This document shows positions 8,651 to 18,433 of a stretch of DNA of 50,052 bases, one piece after another. Below the pieces are notes generated by a model. It was not told the DNA's origin. It was given only the letters and a program-made list of their open reading frames with translations, and searched no databases. Location of the stretch: contig JAAEUE010000315.1 in the NCBI GenBank assembly GCA_024227565.1, positions 1-50,052 of the forward strand. The letters are read 5' to 3'. The translations under genes were made by a program, and so were the position numbers. The stretch is from Alphaproteobacteria bacterium (GTDB lineage: Bacteria > Pseudomonadota > Alphaproteobacteria > Rhizobiales > CAJQND01). Each line of letters opens with the position of its first letter. Position 1 is the first letter of the stretch.

Positions 8651-9210
8651 GGCGTTTTATCTTTTGGAGCCTGGCCATCGTGCTTTTGGCCGCTGCCGCC
8701 CACATTGTCACCTCGGTTTTCTTCCCGCGGCTGGAGCGCGAAGACACGGTGGCCCAGCTCATGGGTGCCACAAAGCTGAACACCATCACGGTGCTGGAGG
8801 ACGAGGACAAACTGAAAACCGTGCTCCGCGGTGTGCCCACGGACATGGCTTTTGCCATTTGCCCCTATGACATCAGCGAGAAGCCAATTTCGATTTCCGC
8901 GCCTCTGCCGGGAACGTACTGGGCCATCAGCATCTTTGAGCCAAGCGGGCACAACATCTACACCCTCAATGATACCCAGGTGGGCACCGACCATTTCGCC
9001 GCCCTCATCATGCAGGGCGAGGCCAAGACCGCCGCCGGGGAAGACACATCCAAACGTCGAGGCGGAGGCATCGTCATCCACACCACGCAGCCCCGGGGGG
9101 TTGTGGTGATCCGGGCCTTTGTGGACGACCGTGCGTCCCGCAAAAACGCCCTCGCCTCCTTGGCCTCCACGGAATGCAAGCCGGCCCTGTCGACCGCCTC
9201 TGCCGGGTAG
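8647..9210 (+). CDS. DUF1254-like membrane-anchored protein
   Basis: A 187-residue protein with an N-terminal membrane segment (about residues 5-25) and an extracytoplasmic domain. The segments TVLRGVPTDMAFAICPYD and YWAISIFEPSGHNIYTLND resemble the core of DUF1254 proteins. Its ATG overlaps the stop of the DUF1214 gene (ATGA), so the two are translationally coupled and probably form one unit. It is shorter than stand-alone DUF1254 proteins, consistent with the split arrangement. Family assignment is moderately sure; no reaction can be given. Confidence 0.7.
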   Translation: MRRFIFWSLAIVLLAAAAHIVTSVFFPRLEREDTVAQLMGATKLNTITVLEDEDKLKTVLRGVPTDMAFAICPYDISEKPISISAPLPGTYWAISIFEPSGHNIYTLNDTQVGTDHFAALIMQGEAKTAAGEDTSKRRGGGIVIHTTQPRGVVVIRAFVDDRASRKNALASLASTECKPALSTASAG

Positions 9211-9436
9211 TTCCTTAAATCTTCCTCGTGCACGTGTGTGACTAACCTCACTGCAAATGCATTCGCGTGCCGCTATACGTAACTCATCCAAGTATTCGCA
9301 CGGCGGACTGTTCCGCAATGCGGGGCAAAGTTTCAGCGTTGTCTATTGAAGAGCTGGTTTTGGGCATCAACAGTTCACAAAACGGCTCTATCGTGGCAAC
9401 ATTCACCAACCCACCGGGTGGGCCTTGAGGAAGAGT

Positions 9437-11050
9437 ATGATGGTTCGGCACGTCATCTCGATGTTCATTCTGCTCTGCAGTTTCCTGGTGGCGGTGTCCA
9501 CGGCGCACGCTGAACGCCGGCTTGCCTTGCTGATTGGCATCAACGAGTATGAGTTCATCCCGCGGCTTGAAAAGGCGGTTGGCGATGTGAACGCCATGGA
9601 GCGCAAGCTCAAGGCGCTCGATTTCGATGTCACCAAGGTGATCAACCCGGACCGGCGTTCCTTGAACATTGCGCTCGGGCGGTTTGCGGCCAGGCTTGGG
9701 CCGGACACGCTGGCGTTCTTGCATTTTTCCGGGCATGGGGTTGAAATCGAGGGCGACAATTTCCTTCTGCCCCGCGACATTCCAAAGCCCGAAAGCGGAC
9801 AGCGCGACACGGTGAAGTATGAGGCCATCGGGCTGCGCCGGCTGATCAGCCAATTGAGCAGCACCGGTGCGCGCGCCCGGGTTTTCGTGATTGATGCCTG
9901 CCGGGACAATCCGTTCGAGCAATCGGGCGTTCGCTCCATCGGCGCCACCCGGGGACTGGCGCGGGTTGAAGCGCCGGCCGGCAATTTCATCATGTATTCG
10001 GCCGGCTACCGCCAGCGCGCGCTCGACAAGCTGGGGCCTGACGATGGCGCGGAAACGTCCGTGTACACCCGCGTGCTGCTGGGCAAGCTGGGCCAGCCGG
10101 GCCTGCCGCTCGCCAAGATCGCCCGCGAGGTGCGCGAAGAGGTTCAGTCGGCAGCCCAAAACGTTGGCCATGTGCAGCGCCCGGCCTACTATGACGAGCT
10201 GAGCTCGCCGCTGGTGCTGGCGCGCGGCACAGCTGTAACCAAGCCCATTGTGGTGCCCAAACAACCCCAGATCATCCAGTCCTTCATTCCCGCAGTGCCC
10301 ACGGCCAATGAAAAGCAGATCGAGCTGCTCTACTGGAACGAGGTGCGCGATTCAAAAGACATCGCCGCGCTGCAATCCTACATCACCCAATACCCCACAG
10401 GCAGCTTCGCGCCCCTGGCGCGCATCCGCATCGCCACCTTGAGAAAGGCCAAAAAGCTTAAGCTTGCATCTCTCACCCCCCCAACGGCCAAGCCCAAAGA
10501 TGAGCAGCGCGCCATCGTGCCGGTTGCGGTTCCCACGGCAGAACCCGAGCTGAAGCCGGAGCCGGTGCCCGTGCGCGAGCCCCTGGACAGGCGAAGCCTG
10601 GTGATCGGCGTACAGACCCAATTGCAGCGCCTGGGCTGCAACGCAGGCCGTCCGGACGGCGACTGGGGCCCGAGAAGCCGGCGCGCGTTGAGTGCCTATG
10701 CCCGCCAGCGCAAGATCCGCCTGTCATCGCTTGATCCGACCGAAGACCTGCTGAATGAGATGAACGAGATCTCCCGGCGGGTGTGCATTGTGCGGCTGGC
10801 GCCGGCCAAGCCCAGGATTGAGCGCAAGAAGCGCACGCGCAAAAGAAAGGTTCGGGTCCCGCGTGAAGAGCTCAGGCCCAAGCGGCGGGTGCGCAAGCAG
10901 CGGGCGCGCAAGCGGCGCAGGAAACCGCGTGGCCAGGTCAGGCTGCGGGTTCTGGGCGATCCGGCCCTGAGCATCGGCGTCCGCCGGCCCTCCCGCAGGA
11001 AACGCATCTGCGCAGACCGCGAACGGGCTTTGTGCGAGTGGGATAATTAA
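9437..11050 (+). CDS. Secreted caspase-like (peptidase C14) protein with PG-binding-like domain and basic tail
   Basis: A signal peptide (residues 1-25, ending STAHA) is followed by a caspase/metacaspase p20 fold. It starts with RLALLIGINEYE and has the catalytic histidine in HFSGHG (His100) and the catalytic cysteine in VIDACRDNP (Cys155). A proline-rich linker (about 350-385) leads to a region resembling peptidoglycan-binding domain 1 (VQTQLQRLGCNAGRPDGDWG, about 392-425). The last 80 residues are extremely Lys/Arg rich (about 452-515). The gene starts at ATG 9437 or 9440 behind a GAGGAAG site; the TTG at 9425 is less likely. Bacterial caspase-like proteins of this type cleave after basic residues, but no substrate is indicated here. 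The gene stands alone, with 226 bases upstream. Confidence 0.85.
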   Translation: MMVRHVISMFILLCSFLVAVSTAHAERRLALLIGINEYEFIPRLEKAVGDVNAMERKLKALDFDVTKVINPDRRSLNIALGRFAARLGPDTLAFLHFSGHGVEIEGDNFLLPRDIPKPESGQRDTVKYEAIGLRRLISQLSSTGARARVFVIDACRDNPFEQSGVRSIGATRGLARVEAPAGNFIMYSAGYRQRALDKLGPDDGAETSVYTRVLLGKLGQPGLPLAKIAREVREEVQSAAQNVGHVQRPAYYDELSSPLVLARGTAVTKPIVVPKQPQIIQSFIPAVPTANEKQIELLYWNEVRDSKDIAALQSYITQYPTGSFAPLARIRIATLRKAKKLKLASLTPPTAKPKDEQRAIVPVAVPTAEPELKPEPVPVREPLDRRSLVIGVQTQLQRLGCNAGRPDGDWGPRSRRALSAYARQRKIRLSSLDPTEDLLNEMNEISRRVCIVRLAPAKPRIERKKRTRKRKVRVPREELRPKRRVRKQRARKRRRKPRGQVRLRVLGDPALSIGVRRPSRRKRICADRERALCEWDN

Positions 11051-11062
11051 ACAGAAGTGGGG

Positions 11063-11767
11063 TTAAGGTATTTCCGGCCCCATCAGCCCCAGCGCCCCCT
11101 CCAGCGCCCCACACGCGCGGCGCGTCTTCAGCCCCAGCTGCACCAGCGCCGGCAGCTGCCCCGGGTGCCGTAGGATCGAGCCTGCAACCGCGCCCATCTG
11201 CAGCTTTCCGCCCGGCCCCATGGCCGCCGCTGCCGGCGGCAGCGCCATGTCCGCCTCGTCGGCCACAGCCCGCACAACCAGAAACCGCAAGCCCACAGCC
11301 TGTGCCGCCGCGGCAATCTCAGTGCTTTCCATGTCGGCGGCCACCGCGCCCGTTTCGCGCCAGGCCGCCTGCTTGGCCTCTGCCGTTGTGAGCATGCCGG
11401 CCCCCGCCAACAGGGCGCCTCCCGCCACTTCCAGCGTGCCGTCAATCGCCGCCAGCACCTCAGTGCGCCAAGCGCCATCCACCGGCCACACCTTGCCCTC
11501 CACCGTCACCACCTGCTCTGGAACCACCAGCGTGCCGGCCGCCACCCCAGGCGCAAGTCCGCCGGCAAGACCGAAGCTCACCAGCCCGCGCACCCCGCGC
11601 GCCGCCAGTGCCTCAGCCGCAGATCGCGCGCCAGCACCTCCGGTGCCGCCGCCCATGCCGGCGCAGCGCACCTCAGGCGCGTCTGCGCCCCAATTCATCT
11701 TTTTGGAAACTTTTAAAACCAGCGCCGCCTCAAAGGCCAGCCCGGTTATCAGGCCTACATGCCCCAC
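11063..11767 (-). CDS. hpnG: HpnG, adenosylhopane nucleosidase/phosphorylase
   Basis: A 234-residue nucleoside phosphorylase-fold protein. Family marks are the glycine-rich GMGGGTGGAGARSAAEAL, SFGLAGGLAPG and the nucleoside-binding stretch DMESTEIAAAAQAVG followed by VRAVADEAD. HpnG removes adenine from adenosylhopane to give ribosylhopane, the route to extended hopanoids. The assignment rests on the family plus the direct link to shc: its ATG (11765-11767) overlaps the end of shc by 13 bases. The upstream-acting radical SAM enzyme HpnH is not in this window. Confidence 0.88.
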   Translation of the reverse strand: MGHVGLITGLAFEAALVLKVSKKMNWGADAPEVRCAGMGGGTGGAGARSAAEALAARGVRGLVSFGLAGGLAPGVAAGTLVVPEQVVTVEGKVWPVDGAWRTEVLAAIDGTLEVAGGALLAGAGMLTTAEAKQAAWRETGAVAADMESTEIAAAAQAVGLRFLVVRAVADEADMALPPAAAAMGPGGKLQMGAVAGSILRHPGQLPALVQLGLKTRRACGALEGALGLMGPEIP

Positions 11768-13782
11768 CTGACATCGCCAGTGTTGGTCCGCTTCAAATTG
11801 CGGTACCGGGCAAGCGCCCAGGTTGGGAAAAACGCGCTATAGCCATGATAGCGCAGGTAAAACACCCGCGGAAAACCAACGGCAGTATACCAGGGCTCAT
11901 CCCAGCGGCCGTCCTCGCGCGGATGGTCCTTCAAGTAGCTGATGCCCCGGGCCACGGCCGGATGGTTGGTTTCACCCGCCGCCATCAGGCCAAGCACGGC
12001 CCAGGAGGTTTGCGACGGTGTGCTCGATTTGGCTTCCGAGCGGCGCTCCTGCCAATAGGTGGCGCCATCTTCACCCCAGCCGCCGTCTTTGCGCTGGTGC
12101 GCCAAAAGCCATCTCACCGCCTTCTGCACATAGGGCGCCTGCATGTCCTCATCGGCGGCGTTCAGCGCGCACAGTACCGACCAGGTGCCGTAGACATAGT
12201 TGGTGCCCCAGCGGCCGAACCACGAGCCGTCTTCTTCCTGCTCGGCCTTCAGGAAAGCGATTGAGCGCTTGACCACCGGCAGATCGAGCTCATGGCCCAC
12301 CTGGGCCAGAAACGACAGGCAGCGCGCGGTGACGTCTGCCGTGGGCGGATCCAGAAGCGCGCCATGGTCGGCGAACGGAATGGAGTTCAGGAAATCGGCA
12401 TTGTTGTCGATGTCGAAGGCGCCCCAGCCGCCGTTGCTGCTCTGCATGCCTTCAATCCAGCTCACCGCGCGGTTGATTTCCTTGGCATAGCGCTGCGGGT
12501 CGGCCCGGTGCAGCAACATGCCCACCACGGCGGTGTCGTCCACATCCGGATAATGGTCATTGGCATACTGAAAGGCCCAGCCGCCAGGCTCAATGCCGGG
12601 AGCATTCACCGCCCAGTCGCCCTTCACATCCCTCACCTGCAGCTTGGCAAGCCAATCGCAGGCCGAGATCAGCGCTTCGGGCTTGTCGTCATACTCGTCG
12701 GCCTCCGCCAGAGCGTGAGCCGCAAGGGCGGTGTCCCACACCGGCGACCTGCACGGCTCGCAATAGCGCTGGGTGGCGCCGGTGGTTGGCGAGACCTTTG
12801 CTTCGGTCAAATGGTTCTTGGTGGCTTTGCGCGCGGTTTTATATTCCTCGCTCTCAGGATCCATGCCCAGGGCATGGAAGGCCATCACACAACTGGCCAT
12901 GGCGGGAAAAATCGCGCCAAGCCCATCGGTTCCGTTAAGCCGCGGCTTGATGAAATCCAGGGACGCCTGAATGGCCTTGGCCCGGCGGCCCTTGGGGAAG
13001 TAGGGCTCAACCACCTGCAGCACCTTGTCGAGGCCTAAGAAGAACTCGCCCAATTTTGTGCCGGTTGGGTTGATGTGCCATTTCTTGATCACATTGGGCG
13101 CGGTGCAAAACAGCTCCTGGCAGTCAACCCCGTAGGGGTTGGCGGCCTTGGGCTTCAACGCGGCCACGATCACCAGGGGCGCAATCACCACCCGCGACCA
13201 ATAGGAGAACTTCCACATGTTCACCGGGAACCATTTGGGCATCAGCATCAACTCAGCCGGCATGGCGGGCACCGCGCGCCACGGCACCTGGCCAAACAGG
13301 GCAAGCGCATAGCGGCAGAACACGTTGGCGGTCTCTGCGCCGCCATGGTGCAAAATGGCCTCGCGGGCACGCATCATGTGGGCAGCTTCCGGGTCATCGC
13401 CCACCAGCTTCAGGGCATAATAGGCCTTCACCGAGGCTGAGATGTTGAAACCGCCGTCATGGAACAGGGGCCAGCCGCCGTGGCGCTCTGATTGCAGGCT
13501 GCGCAGGTATTCGGCGATTTCCGCCTCAATATCCGGCTCCAACTCGCCCAGAAAATGGTTCAGGAAGATGTATTCTGATGGAATGGTGGCGTCTGATTCC
13601 AGCTCGAACACAATGTGCCCGTCTTCATGCTGGAGCTTCTTGAGCTCGCCGGCGGTTTCAGAAACAATGTGATCCAGCTCATAAGGCGATGGCGCCGCCA
13701 AGTTTTCGTTGGCAGGTTCGCGCGCTACGTCGGAAACAGCGGGAATTTCGCCCGTTCCGCTCGGATTATAGACTGAAGTCAT
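11755..13782 (-). CDS. shc: Squalene-hopene cyclase
   Basis: Cyclises squalene to hopene (and diplopterol) at the inner membrane. The 675-residue protein carries the protonating motif DVDD (413-416) and several QW repeats, for example near residues 445-460 and 590-610 (KDGGWGEDG). Length and motif order are normal for bacterial cyclases. The start at ATG 13782 (MTSVYN) has a GGGA site just upstream; four more codons back to a TTG are ignored. It overlaps hpnG by 13 bases and lies 137 bases downstream of the aminotransferase-like gene on the same strand. Its substrate would be supplied by hpnC-hpnD-hpnE at 20666-25889. Confidence 0.95.
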   Translation of the reverse strand: MTSVYNPSGTGEIPAVSDVAREPANENLAAPSPYELDHIVSETAGELKKLQHEDGHIVFELESDATIPSEYIFLNHFLGELEPDIEAEIAEYLRSLQSERHGGWPLFHDGGFNISASVKAYYALKLVGDDPEAAHMMRAREAILHHGGAETANVFCRYALALFGQVPWRAVPAMPAELMLMPKWFPVNMWKFSYWSRVVIAPLVIVAALKPKAANPYGVDCQELFCTAPNVIKKWHINPTGTKLGEFFLGLDKVLQVVEPYFPKGRRAKAIQASLDFIKPRLNGTDGLGAIFPAMASCVMAFHALGMDPESEEYKTARKATKNHLTEAKVSPTTGATQRYCEPCRSPVWDTALAAHALAEADEYDDKPEALISACDWLAKLQVRDVKGDWAVNAPGIEPGGWAFQYANDHYPDVDDTAVVGMLLHRADPQRYAKEINRAVSWIEGMQSSNGGWGAFDIDNNADFLNSIPFADHGALLDPPTADVTARCLSFLAQVGHELDLPVVKRSIAFLKAEQEEDGSWFGRWGTNYVYGTWSVLCALNAADEDMQAPYVQKAVRWLLAHQRKDGGWGEDGATYWQERRSEAKSSTPSQTSWAVLGLMAAGETNHPAVARGISYLKDHPREDGRWDEPWYTAVGFPRVFYLRYHGYSAFFPTWALARYRNLKRTNTGDVRWGM

Positions 13783-13919
13783 GAGCCGTCCCAAACCGCT
13801 TGCGTTGATTGGGCTGCATTTGCCCTATTTGTCAACGTTTACGATAAAAAATGTTGATCACCTTCTAGAGATAGAATGTGACCATCTGCTGGCACGCCCT
13901 GCAGAAACAAAACCCCAAT

Positions 13920-15227
13920 TCAGGTTCTCGCGAGTTGGTCCAAGCCATCGCTGAGGGCCTCGTCCAGAATGGCAAGACCCCGGTCGAGTTCGTCCTCAGA
14001 CACGGTGAGCGGCGGCGCGATGCGCCACACCGAGCCACGCTCCGGGCGCCGGCGGATGTTCATGGAGAGCCCAAGCTCAAAACAGCGCTGGGTGGTGACC
14101 GAGCCCAGCTCGTGGTGCGGCGCCCGGCTTTCGCGGTCCTTCACCAGCTCCACGCCCAAAAGCAGGCCTTCGCCGCGCACCTCGCCAATGGCCTCATATT
14201 TCTGCTGCAGGGTTTCCAGGCCCCGGCGCAGGTAGGCACCGCGCGTGGTGGCTTGCTCGATAAGGTTTTCGCGCTCGATGGTTTCCATAACGGCCAGCCC
14301 CGCTGCGGCCGGCATGGGGTCCGACACATGGCTGGTGTAATAGGTGAAGCCCGCGGCGTGGGCCTTCTCCTCAATCTCATCGGAGGTGATCGTGGCCGCC
14401 AGCGGAATGCCCCCGCCCAGGGTTTTCGACACGGCCATGATGTCGGGCACCACGCCCCACTTGGTGGCGGCAAACTTTGCGCCCAAGCGCCCGAACGCGG
14501 TTTGCGCCTCGTCGAACACCAGCATCATGCCGCGGGCATCGCACGCGTCACGCAGGGCCTCCAAATAGCCCTCGGGCGGCATGATGACGCCGCCGGCGGA
14601 GATGACGGGTTCGGCGATCAAGGCTGCCGGCGCGGCATCGGTGGCCATGTCGAACATGCGCAAGCCCACCTTCAGGCAGGTGAGGTCGCACGCATCGCGG
14701 CAATGTTCGATGGGGCAGCGGTAGGCGTTGGGCTCAGGCAGCACATGGTTGCCCGGCACCTTGGGGCCATAGCCGCGCCGGTCGCTGGCGAACGAGGCGG
14801 CGGCTGAAGCCCCGGTGGTGCCGTGCCACGAGCCGCCAAGGGCGATCACCTCATAGCCGCCGGTCACCAGCTTGGCCATGCGCAAGGCCGCTTCGTTGGA
14901 TTCTGAGCCGGTGTTCACGAACAACGACTTGCGCAAGGGCGCCGGCAGCCAGTCTTCCAGCTTCTGGGCCAGCTTCACCACGGGTTCGGGCACCATGCCG
15001 GAAAACATGTGCAGCGCGCTTTCGCAGCTCTGGTTGATGGCCTTCACAATGGCCGGGTGGTTGTGGCCGATGGTGGAGCACATCTGGCCGGAGGTGAAAT
15101 CCAGGATCTCCCGGCCCTCATCGTCGGTCACGATTGTGCCCTTGGCACTGCGGAAGAGGTTTGGAAAGGTGTCTCCGCCATAGCGGATCATCAGGTCTTT
15201 GGCGGCGGCGCGCAGGTTTGGGTCCAT
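13920..15227 (-). CDS. Class III PLP enzyme, 2,2-dialkylglycine decarboxylase-like, next to hopanoid genes
   Basis: A fold-type I PLP enzyme of 435 residues. The landmarks ILDFTSGQM, SESNEAALRMAKLVTGGYE, SWHG, VFDEAQTAFGR, the PLP lysine in SKTLGGGIPLAA and WRIAPPLTVSEDE match dialkylglycine decarboxylase better than acetylornithine or GABA transaminases. DGD's substrate-site Gln (in SGQM), Trp (in SWHG) and Arg (in RIAPPLT) are kept; the Met after SWHG is Thr here. A cysteine-rich insert (YRCPIEHCRDACDLTC) is seen in some class III relatives. It precedes shc and hpnG on the same strand, so a role like HpnO (amination of the hopanoid side chain) is possible, though the sequence itself points to a decarboxylating transaminase. 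The start at 15227 has a GGAG site; the upstream TTG at 15248 is weaker. Confidence 0.8.
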   Translation of the reverse strand: MDPNLRAAAKDLMIRYGGDTFPNLFRSAKGTIVTDDEGREILDFTSGQMCSTIGHNHPAIVKAINQSCESALHMFSGMVPEPVVKLAQKLEDWLPAPLRKSLFVNTGSESNEAALRMAKLVTGGYEVIALGGSWHGTTGASAAASFASDRRGYGPKVPGNHVLPEPNAYRCPIEHCRDACDLTCLKVGLRMFDMATDAAPAALIAEPVISAGGVIMPPEGYLEALRDACDARGMMLVFDEAQTAFGRLGAKFAATKWGVVPDIMAVSKTLGGGIPLAATITSDEIEEKAHAAGFTYYTSHVSDPMPAAAGLAVMETIERENLIEQATTRGAYLRRGLETLQQKYEAIGEVRGEGLLLGVELVKDRESRAPHHELGSVTTQRCFELGLSMNIRRRPERGSVWRIAPPLTVSEDELDRGLAILDEALSDGLDQLART

Positions 15228-15517
15228 GAGGCGATCTCCGGCGCACAAGCCCTAGGCGTGCGCAAGATTGGATCCAATCGCGGATAGGACGTTCGTGCAA
15301 GTCCAAAACTGCCGCCGGCAGGTGGTAATCGGAAGATAATAACAGTCAATATGACACTAGATGCCACTAAATAGTTTATTTTAGATCGATCATCTGTTCA
15401 TCTTCAGCGGCGGGTTTCTGCCAAAAACAGCGATTCTGCGAAACGAAGCCAAATTCGCGCAAACCTCTGATTCGAAGGGGAAACTCGCGCTATATGGCCT
15501 TTATGGGTGAGATTTTC

Positions 15518-15979
15518 CTAGGACGGCAGAATATCGCCCAGATTGTTGATGATCGCCACCAGGATGATGGCGCCGCAGATCAACAGCGCAATCCACTGCA
15601 GATAGGCCATCAGCAACACCCCTGCCCCGAGCGAAAAGCCCACATAGGCTGGGGTTTGGGTTTCCTTGCGGAACAGCGCCACAAGCGCCATGGCCATGCC
15701 GGCGGCGGCAAAGATGATCACCGCAATTCCGATCATGTCATCAATGTTCATGCCAGAACTCACCACCACCGGTTCCGGCGCCTTCTGGCCGGTCACGGCC
15801 CGCTTGGCCGCATCCTTGATGGCCACCGCGGTTTCGGCAATGGTCTTTTCAACCGGCTCCTGGGCCTCGAAGGGCCCCGCCGACAGCTGGATAACAGCCA
15901 CAACCAGCCCTATGGCCGCCAGCGCCATGGCCAACAGGCCAAAAGAATTGGGCTTGGTGTCGAGAGTATCGGCATTCAT
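15518..15979 (-). CDS. Hypothetical membrane protein, 153 residues
   Basis: Four hydrophobic segments are visible (about residues 13-32, 80-100, 107-125 and 127-148). Between the first two lies a hydrophilic region of about 40 residues rich in Glu, Lys and Ala (KTIAETAVAIKDAAKRAV). A GGAGGT ribosome binding site precedes the ATG at 15979. No family recognised. The neighbours (hopanoid enzymes downstream, a beta-helix protein upstream) do not suggest a specific role. Confidence 0.65.
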   Translation of the reverse strand: MNADTLDTKPNSFGLLAMALAAIGLVVAVIQLSAGPFEAQEPVEKTIAETAVAIKDAAKRAVTGQKAPEPVVVSSGMNIDDMIGIAVIIFAAAGMAMALVALFRKETQTPAYVGFSLGAGVLLMAYLQWIALLICGAIILVAIINNLGDILPS

Positions 15980-16109
15980 CGCTGTGTGACCTCCATAATA
16001 TGCCCGGAACAAAAGCTCCGCCGGCGGCAGATTAGGCGCAAACTAGCAAAATTTTGATAAACACCAAATGCTTGACTTTAACCAAGGGGCACCAGAAAGC
16101 CCTCGTGCC

Positions 16110-18155
16110 TCAGTTGGCAAACCGCAGCCGCTTGTCGCTGCTCGCCCACAAGGTGAGCGGGGCGCATTGGCCGTCGCGCCGGGTGATCGTGCGGGGCAGA
16201 TCAATCGCCGAGACGGCGCTCTCGTCCACCTTGTCTGAGGGCAACACACAAGCCAGCGCCGCCGGTTGCGCTTTGTTGACAGAGCACATCGCGGCAATCG
16301 GCGCCGTGTTGTCTTGCGTCCACAAGGTCACCGTCTCCACCGCGCTTTGCAAAGTCACCGGAACAGACATCGTGATGGCAAACCGGGCCGGGTCGGCGCG
16401 ATTGAAGGCAACATCCACAACCCGCGGCCGTTCCACATACGCAACGTCTGGCCCGGCCGCGCCATCCGCATGGTGGAACGCCGGGCCCTGGAACAGCCCA
16501 TTGCCCTGAAAGGCGCCCACATCGGGCTTGAGCCGGTCCGGCGGATCGATACAGCTCAGCATGCCTGCGCCATCGCGCCTGATCGTACAGCCGGAGTTGC
16601 GCGCCGCGCTGTCGCCGCGCAGCCTGAAGTCGCCTTTGCGGCTGTCTTTAAAGCCAATGGTTTGAGCCCACATGCCGGCAACCGGAAAGGCCGGCTTTTT
16701 GGAGGATGCGGGGAACACTGGGCGATTGGAGACATTGTAGCGAATGTTGTGATCTGTGGGCTTTGCCTTGATCCGGCCCATCCAGCTGAATTTGTTCTTG
16801 CCGAGCGTTTCCAGGAAATAACCCGGGGCGCGGCAGATGATCCCGTGATCTTCGCCCTCGCAGAACTCAATGGCATTGTTCCAGGCCTTCAGCGGCCCGC
16901 TGCGCCCGCCGCCAATCAGGGGTGAACGCACCAGCCAGCTGTTGTGGAAAATGTGAAGCGGCTTTTCCTGGGCGTTGCCCAGCTTGAAGGTTTTGCCGGT
17001 GCGGTGCATCCGGCATTCGCGGTGCGCCGTGGGGGTGCCATGGGGCTCGCGGTCATCCGCCCACACCTGGTCGTCGCACTCGCGTTCCGGCATTTCGGTG
17101 AACCAGCCCACATTGCCGAAAACATAGTGCGGCCCGCCCTTCACCCCGTCGAACGAGAACGGCGCATGCACATCGCGCATCCGGTTGTGCCGGACCCACC
17201 AATTGATCGCCCGGCCCTCAGGCTCAACGGAATTGTCGCGGATGAACTCGAACGTATTGTCGGAAATCTCCACATTCATGTTCGTGTCGCAGAGCGCACG
17301 GCCGGCGCAGTCGGATTTGATGCGGATGCCGTTGTAGGCATGCCGGATCAGATTGCCCCGGATGACCACCGAACCCTTGATGTTGTAGCCGCCGAAGAGG
17401 GCGCCGTTCAGATGCGCCTTGGAGCCATGATGGGAGACCCCCCAGGGGATCTTCGCCCACACATCGCCGCTGGCATCTTGGGTCCAGCGGTTGCCTTCGA
17501 TCAAAAGGTGGTGCGAATCCCCATGCGCGATCACCGCATAGGTGGAGCCAGTGATCGTGGAATTGCGCACGGTGATGTATTTGGCATCGCGCAAATAGAC
17601 CGCCGTGGGCCAGCAGCCGGCGATGTTGATGTTCTGGATGACGATCCAAGACGCCCGTTCAATCTTGAGACAGTTGATGGGCGCCTCTTCAGGCATGCCC
17701 GTCGATCGCAGCTTCAAGATCTCGGTCTGGGTCTCAATAAGGCTTTTGGCGCCGGCAACCAGAGCGACCCGGAGCCGGTGGCCGAACTGCTCGTTGTCCG
17801 GATAGCGGTTGCCGTTCAAGAGCGCCCCGCTGCCCGCTCCCTCCAAGGTGATCGGACAGTCTTCGGAGGTGCCGGCAATGTTGTTCAGGCTCAACGGTTC
17901 GCCATCGGTTGCCAGTTTGAACGTGGTTGCGGCCAGGCGCACAACGCTGCCAGGCACCAAAACGCCGAACCGCACGTCCCGCAAGGCCTGGTTCAATTGC
18001 CCGGTGCTGCTCACCTGGCGCAAACTGCCCTCGCAGGTGGGGGCGGTGAGCCCATGCTCAGCCGCCACAACGGCCGGATGCGGCGCAAAAAGCGCGCCTG
18101 CAAACGCAAGAGCAAAAACAACAAGGCTCACAAAATGCCTGAAGCACAAGCTCAT
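16110..18155 (-). CDS. Secreted right-handed beta-helix protein
   Basis: A 681-residue protein with a signal peptide (about residues 1-32). The middle part (about 160-400) has the alternating short-strand pattern of a right-handed parallel beta-helix: WIVIQNINIAG, YITVRNSTITGS, LLIEGNRWT, VVIRGNLIRHAYNGIRI, VEISDNTFEF. The C-terminal third (about 560-681) looks like a separate beta domain. Beta-helix proteins of this kind are often polysaccharide lyases or adhesive surface proteins; no catalytic residues can be pointed to, so no substrate is claimed. The gene is monocistronic, divergent from the arginase-like gene with 278 bases between. Confidence 0.75.
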   Translation of the reverse strand: MSLCFRHFVSLVVFALAFAGALFAPHPAVVAAEHGLTAPTCEGSLRQVSSTGQLNQALRDVRFGVLVPGSVVRLAATTFKLATDGEPLSLNNIAGTSEDCPITLEGAGSGALLNGNRYPDNEQFGHRLRVALVAGAKSLIETQTEILKLRSTGMPEEAPINCLKIERASWIVIQNINIAGCWPTAVYLRDAKYITVRNSTITGSTYAVIAHGDSHHLLIEGNRWTQDASGDVWAKIPWGVSHHGSKAHLNGALFGGYNIKGSVVIRGNLIRHAYNGIRIKSDCAGRALCDTNMNVEISDNTFEFIRDNSVEPEGRAINWWVRHNRMRDVHAPFSFDGVKGGPHYVFGNVGWFTEMPERECDDQVWADDREPHGTPTAHRECRMHRTGKTFKLGNAQEKPLHIFHNSWLVRSPLIGGGRSGPLKAWNNAIEFCEGEDHGIICRAPGYFLETLGKNKFSWMGRIKAKPTDHNIRYNVSNRPVFPASSKKPAFPVAGMWAQTIGFKDSRKGDFRLRGDSAARNSGCTIRRDGAGMLSCIDPPDRLKPDVGAFQGNGLFQGPAFHHADGAAGPDVAYVERPRVVDVAFNRADPARFAITMSVPVTLQSAVETVTLWTQDNTAPIAAMCSVNKAQPAALACVLPSDKVDESAVSAIDLPRTITRRDGQCAPLTLWASSDKRLRFAN

Positions 18156-18433
18156 TCAGTTAGCTCTTTTGGTTGGCGCAAACCGGCTTCTGCAGGTTTG
18201 TCTATTTCGCAATCATGCCACTTTGAAGTTGAGACATTAAAACACTTTGCCGCCTTTATAAACCGCAAAAGACAGACGCACAGTTAAGGTATTGCAACTG
18301 CCGCTCCCAACGCATCACTTTCACCCCGGTGCAAACTGCACGTCATGTGAGCCCGATTGGCCCTCGCGGCATCTGGCCCCTTCCCTGCGCCTGCCGATCT
18401 GTGTCACAACATCTCCAGTGGCGGAGAGTGAGC

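Noticed and set aside
15228..15517. Possible RNA gene in the 290-base gap before the PLP-enzyme gene
   Set aside because: No stable long hairpins, tRNA-like cloverleaf or terminator; it reads as an ordinary AT-rich promoter region.
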